In this document: piece by piece, positions 32,521-34,838 of the stretch
How the letters are laid out: each line of letters opens with the position of its first letter
How positions within the stretch are numbered: the first letter of the stretch is position 1
Assembly: GCF_001436375.1 (NCBI RefSeq)
Contig: NZ_AZGA01000057.1
Coordinates: 121,296-156,133 of the forward strand
Origin: Agrilactobacillus composti DSM 18527 = JCM 14202
GTDB taxonomy: Bacteria > Bacillota > Bacilli > Lactobacillales > Lactobacillaceae
Direction: 5' to 3'
Length of the DNA: 34,838 nucleotides
The notes under the pieces: model-generated
Databases searched by the model: none
Seen by the model: the letters and a program-made list of their open reading frames with translations, nothing else
Told to the model about the DNA's origin: nothing
Position numbers and translations under genes: made by a program

Positions 32521-33591
32521 ATGAAAATTGTTGTCCTAGCCGGCGGCAGAAGTACAGAACGTAACGTGTCTTTATCTTCTGGCGCAAAAGTTGCTAACGC
32601 CTTGCGCAGCAAGGGTCACAACGTCGCTTTAGTAGATTTGTTCTTGGGTGTGGATCTTCAATCTGATGCCGAAATCGCCGAGCTGTTCACTACCGAACAG
32701 ACCGAAGCCAATTATCAGATTAGTGATGCCATTTTAACCGATGACGCGATCAATGCTTTGAGAACAGATGACACTAAGGGCTTGTTTGGCCGCAACGTGT
32801 TGAAGATTTTGCAAAGCGCTGACATTGTTTACCTGGGGCTCCACGGTGAAGATGGTGAAAACGGCAAAGTCCAAGCTGTGTTGGATCTGTCTGAAATTCG
32901 CTACACCGGCAGTGACCCCTTGAGTTCTGGCATGGCCATGAATAAAAAAGTCAGCAAAGAAATTATGTTGTTTAACCAAATTCAAACTGCGGCTTTCGTT
33001 TTAGTGAAAGCAAACGACCCCCTGCCGACAAAACTGCCCTTTGATTACCCGGTGGTGGTTAAACCCAGTAATGGCGGTTCTAGCATTGGCACCCATATCG
33101 TGCATACGGATGCTGAATTACAGCCGGCTTTAGCAGATGCCCTGCGCTTTGATGATGAGCTTTTGATTGAAGAATTCATCCAAGGCCGGGAATTTTCTTT
33201 GGGCGTGGTTAATGGCCAAGCTATGCCCGCCATTGAAATCAAAGTCAATGACGGCTGGTATGATTTCGAACACAAATTCCAAGATAATAAGACCACTTTT
33301 GTCACCCCACCGGACATCCCTGAAAAAGTCCACGCCGATATGAAGACCATTGCCATTAAGACTTTAGATGCCCTGGGCATGTCTAATTATGGTCGCATCG
33401 ACTTCTTATGGAACCAAAAGGACGGCTTATATGTCATTGAAGCCAACTCCTTGCCGGGGATGACCCCACTTTCCTTGCTCCCTCAAGAAGCTGCTGCTGT
33501 GGGCATTGGCTATGCGGATTTGTGCAACAGCATTGTCATGGGTAAATGGGACTTATACGAACAAAAAAACAGCCGCCAAACCTTAGTTTAG
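32521..33591 (+). CDS. ddl: D-alanine--D-alanine/D-lactate ligase
   Basis: A 356-residue ATP-grasp ligase. The N-terminal domain begins [18 protein letters not shown] and has [14 protein letters not shown]. The ATP-binding loop is [12 protein letters not shown], and the C-terminal metal site includes GRIDFLW and [12 protein letters not shown]. In the omega-loop the family's Tyr216 (E. coli DdlB numbering) is Phe253 (YDFEHKF). Phe there is the known mark of ligases that favour D-Ala-D-Lac, as in Leuconostoc and many lactobacilli. It may be the housekeeping Ddl or a second copy; RNVSLSSG and the short length differ somewhat from the usual Ddl. The ATG follows CTGGAGG. The 3' end is only about 15 bp from the right IscB element. 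Confidence 0.9.
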   Translation: MKIVVLAGGRSTERNVSLSSGAKVANALRSKGHNVALVDLFLGVDLQSDAEIAELFTTEQTEANYQISDAILTDDAINALRTDDTKGLFGRNVLKILQSADIVYLGLHGEDGENGKVQAVLDLSEIRYTGSDPLSSGMAMNKKVSKEIMLFNQIQTAAFVLVKANDPLPTKLPFDYPVVVKPSNGGSSIGTHIVHTDAELQPALADALRFDDELLIEEFIQGREFSLGVVNGQAMPAIEIKVNDGWYDFEHKFQDNKTTFVTPPDIPEKVHADMKTIAIKTLDALGMSNYGRIDFLWNQKDGLYVIEANSLPGMTPLSLLPQEAAAVGIGYADLCNSIVMGKWDLYEQKNSRQTLV

Positions 33592-33652
33592 CAGCCTTTG
33601 ACCAATGGTAATTTAATAGGACTGTGCGGAAGTCCCCCGGTTAAAACCTAAG

Positions 33653-33691
33653 GATGGCGTGATAACTTTCTACGAAAGTTATCACGCCATC
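33653..33691 (-). repeat. Perfect 18-bp hairpin over the IscB stop codon
   Basis: GATGGCGTGATAACTTTC and its exact complement around TAC. The stop TGA lies in the stem. It may act as the terminator for iscB and for the convergent ddl, or as an element end structure. Confidence 0.75.
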
Positions 33692-34838
33692 GTATAGTTT
33701 CCGGTGCTAATTTCTTGAACGTTCCAGTTATTTTGGTGTCGGATCACTTTAAGTTTGCTTAAACTGACCTGTTTATATTTTGGGCTGACGGTCAAATAGT
33801 GGTTGCCAGCTTTCACATAACAAGTTGTTTTACCGCTGAATCCGGAAATATAGCCCCTTTGGCTGTTAGGTAGTTGGACATAGTCATTGAGGTGAAACCC
33901 GCTGACGGCTTTCGTGTTTTTGGCATTTCGCTTACTGACCCTGTTGGGTGTTTTACGACCTTTACGAGCAGTGGCTTCATGCAGGGAGCGTTTCTTTTTG
34001 CGGAACTGGTGAAACATCACTACAGCTGTAGGTTGTTGCACGATGTTTTGGATGCCGCTGATAGTTACAGCGTCATTGTAATGCGCTTTTGGCAAGTCTA
34101 ACTTGGCCCGATCTAAGGTCGTCTGGGCCCCATACTGAAAGCTTGCTGCTGGAAAGGCCGTGAACAACCGGCGGCGCAGGATGTTCATGAAGGTAGCGCC
34201 CTTTAGAGAACGGTGACTTTGAAATTGCTTGGCCTGCAGGACATAGAGCTTGCCCCCGGGCTGATGATTGGCTTGAGTATGACAGCTGGCACACACCGTG
34301 AGCAGGTTGCTCACTTGGTTCGTACCGCCATTGGACCGGTAGATGATGTGATGGATCTTGAGTTTTGGATCTTTGGTTTTGCCATGGCAGATCTGGCAGG
34401 TATAGTTATCCCGGTCTAAGACATATTGCTTAGCTGTTTCATAGCCATATAAATCGCCTTGCTGATAGCCTAAGCCGGTGATACCCGGATTGACCATCTT
34501 AGCCATGTCGAACTTGCCCACTTCGATATGCAGTTCTGCTTTAGGCAGGACTGCTTGGATTCGCTGAATCCAGGTAATATTGTGTTGGACTTTGCTGGCC
34601 ACCGATGGCGGTAGCCAGCCCGCCGGCTTAGCCCGGTTCAGGAAACGGGGCGGACGGTATCTGGTGTTACGATCGCGGCGACCACGCCGATAGCTTCGCC
34701 GGGTATCCAGTAATTTTTTTACATCTTGGCGTAGACTGACTTCCCCTTGAAATAGGACTTTATCCTGAGAAGTAACAGCCAGACCGATATGATGCTGTCC
34801 AGAATCTACACCAATTGAGACAGGTTGTTTATAACCGG
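33682..34838 (-). CDS. iscB: IscB-like RNA-guided nuclease (RuvC + HNH), N-terminus cut by window edge
   Basis: The visible 384 residues include all the catalytic parts. RuvC-I is SIGVDSGQHHIGLAV, followed by the Arg-rich bridge helix RRSYRRGRRDRNTRYR (the RRXRR domain). RuvC-II is AELHIEVGKFD with its Glu. The HNH domain has CQICHG, IHHIIYRSNGGTN and NLLTVCASCH, so both zinc pairs and the His/Asn residues are present. RuvC-III is KAHYNDAVTI. The C-terminal domain from about visible residue 300 matches the left copy. There is no frameshift. Only the start and the short N-terminal PLMP-type part are missing. IscB proteins are ancestors of Cas9 and use an RNA encoded upstream of the gene. An HNH endonuclease label alone would miss the RuvC parts. 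Confidence 0.9.
   Translation of the reverse strand, partial: GYKQPVSIGVDSGQHHIGLAVTSQDKVLFQGEVSLRQDVKKLLDTRRSYRRGRRDRNTRYRPPRFLNRAKPAGWLPPSVASKVQHNITWIQRIQAVLPKAELHIEVGKFDMAKMVNPGITGLGYQQGDLYGYETAKQYVLDRDNYTCQICHGKTKDPKLKIHHIIYRSNGGTNQVSNLLTVCASCHTQANHQPGGKLYVLQAKQFQSHRSLKGATFMNILRRRLFTAFPAASFQYGAQTTLDRAKLDLPKAHYNDAVTISGIQNIVQQPTAVVMFHQFRKKKRSLHEATARKGRKTPNRVSKRNAKNTKAVSGFHLNDYVQLPNSQRGYISGFSGKTTCYVKAGNHYLTVSPKYKQVSLSKLKVIRHQNNWNVQEISTGNYTMA

Larger units (their letters stand above)
33607..34838 (-). mobile_element. IscB element (partial, right copy)
   Basis: Nearly all of an IscB-type element in the reverse direction. The right end, conserved with the left copy, runs from the hairpin at 33653-33691 to about 33607. 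The 5' end with the guide RNA region lies beyond the window. No tnpA is visible. Confidence 0.7.

Noticed and set aside
1-34838. CRISPR array, tRNA or rRNA genes
   Set aside because: No regularly spaced direct repeats, no tRNA cloverleaf and no rRNA segment were seen on either strand.

Overview
The window looks like chromosomal DNA of a Lactobacillaceae species (low-to-moderate GC Gram-positive). The evidence is strong AGGAGG-type ribosome binding sites, sigma-A promoters, a methionine T-box leader, candidate CcpA cre sites, a Ddl ligase with the Phe active-site variant typical of vancomycin-resistant lactobacilli, and familiar ABC and two-component layouts. The genus cannot be fixed from sequence reading alone.

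Layout from left to right. (1) Positions 1-363 are the 3' end of an IscB-type RNA-guided nuclease element. Two small membrane-protein genes follow. (2) 1083-5650 is a methionine synthesis operon on the minus strand: promoter, T-box leader with terminator, metE, then a fused homocysteine methyltransferase/methylenetetrahydrofolate reductase. (3) 5679-7926 holds an aldo/keto reductase divergent from a MerR regulator, a small gene that seems to start at ATT, and a decayed second copy of the MerR gene. (4) 8121-8909 is a DsbB-like gene with a small membrane partner. (5) 8973-14022 is a five-gene Ugp-like ABC importer operon ending in a metallophosphoesterase, preceded by a PhoP-box-like array. (6) 14112-15989 holds two small membrane-protein genes, a remnant of one of them, and a promoter-terminator unit that may be a small RNA next to a cre-like site. 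(7) 15990-17113 is an EamA transporter followed by hairpins. (8) 17125-18774 is a TnpB-only IS200/IS605-type element whose guide RNA can be read directly. (9) 19004-23549 holds an ABC efflux pair convergent with a two-component system, which is preceded by a YraQ/ArsP-like permease. (10) 23561-26720 holds an atypical SDR, a DUF2798-like protein and a P1B-type metal ATPase. (11) 26975-30715 is a complete three-subunit xanthine dehydrogenase-like molybdenum hydroxylase (xdhABC order). (12) 30729-33591 holds ribB, an unknown gene, a cupin and a D-alanine ligase. (13) 33607-34838 is a second IscB element, on the opposite strand.

The most notable structure is that the window is bounded by two IscB copies facing each other and carries a TnpB element in the middle: three transposon-derived RNA-guided nuclease loci in under 35 kb. 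The two IscB right ends share a conserved segment including a hairpin that overlaps the stop codon, perfect in one copy and decayed in the other. Other points worth attention are the ATT start, the decayed MerR paralog, the candidate cre-linked small RNA, the Pho-box-like promoter of the ugp operon, the substrate-binding protein without a lipobox, and the molybdenum hydroxylase in a lactic acid bacterium.

Most of the rest is ordinary metabolism. Functions are assigned from motifs and recalled family sequences. No database search was run.
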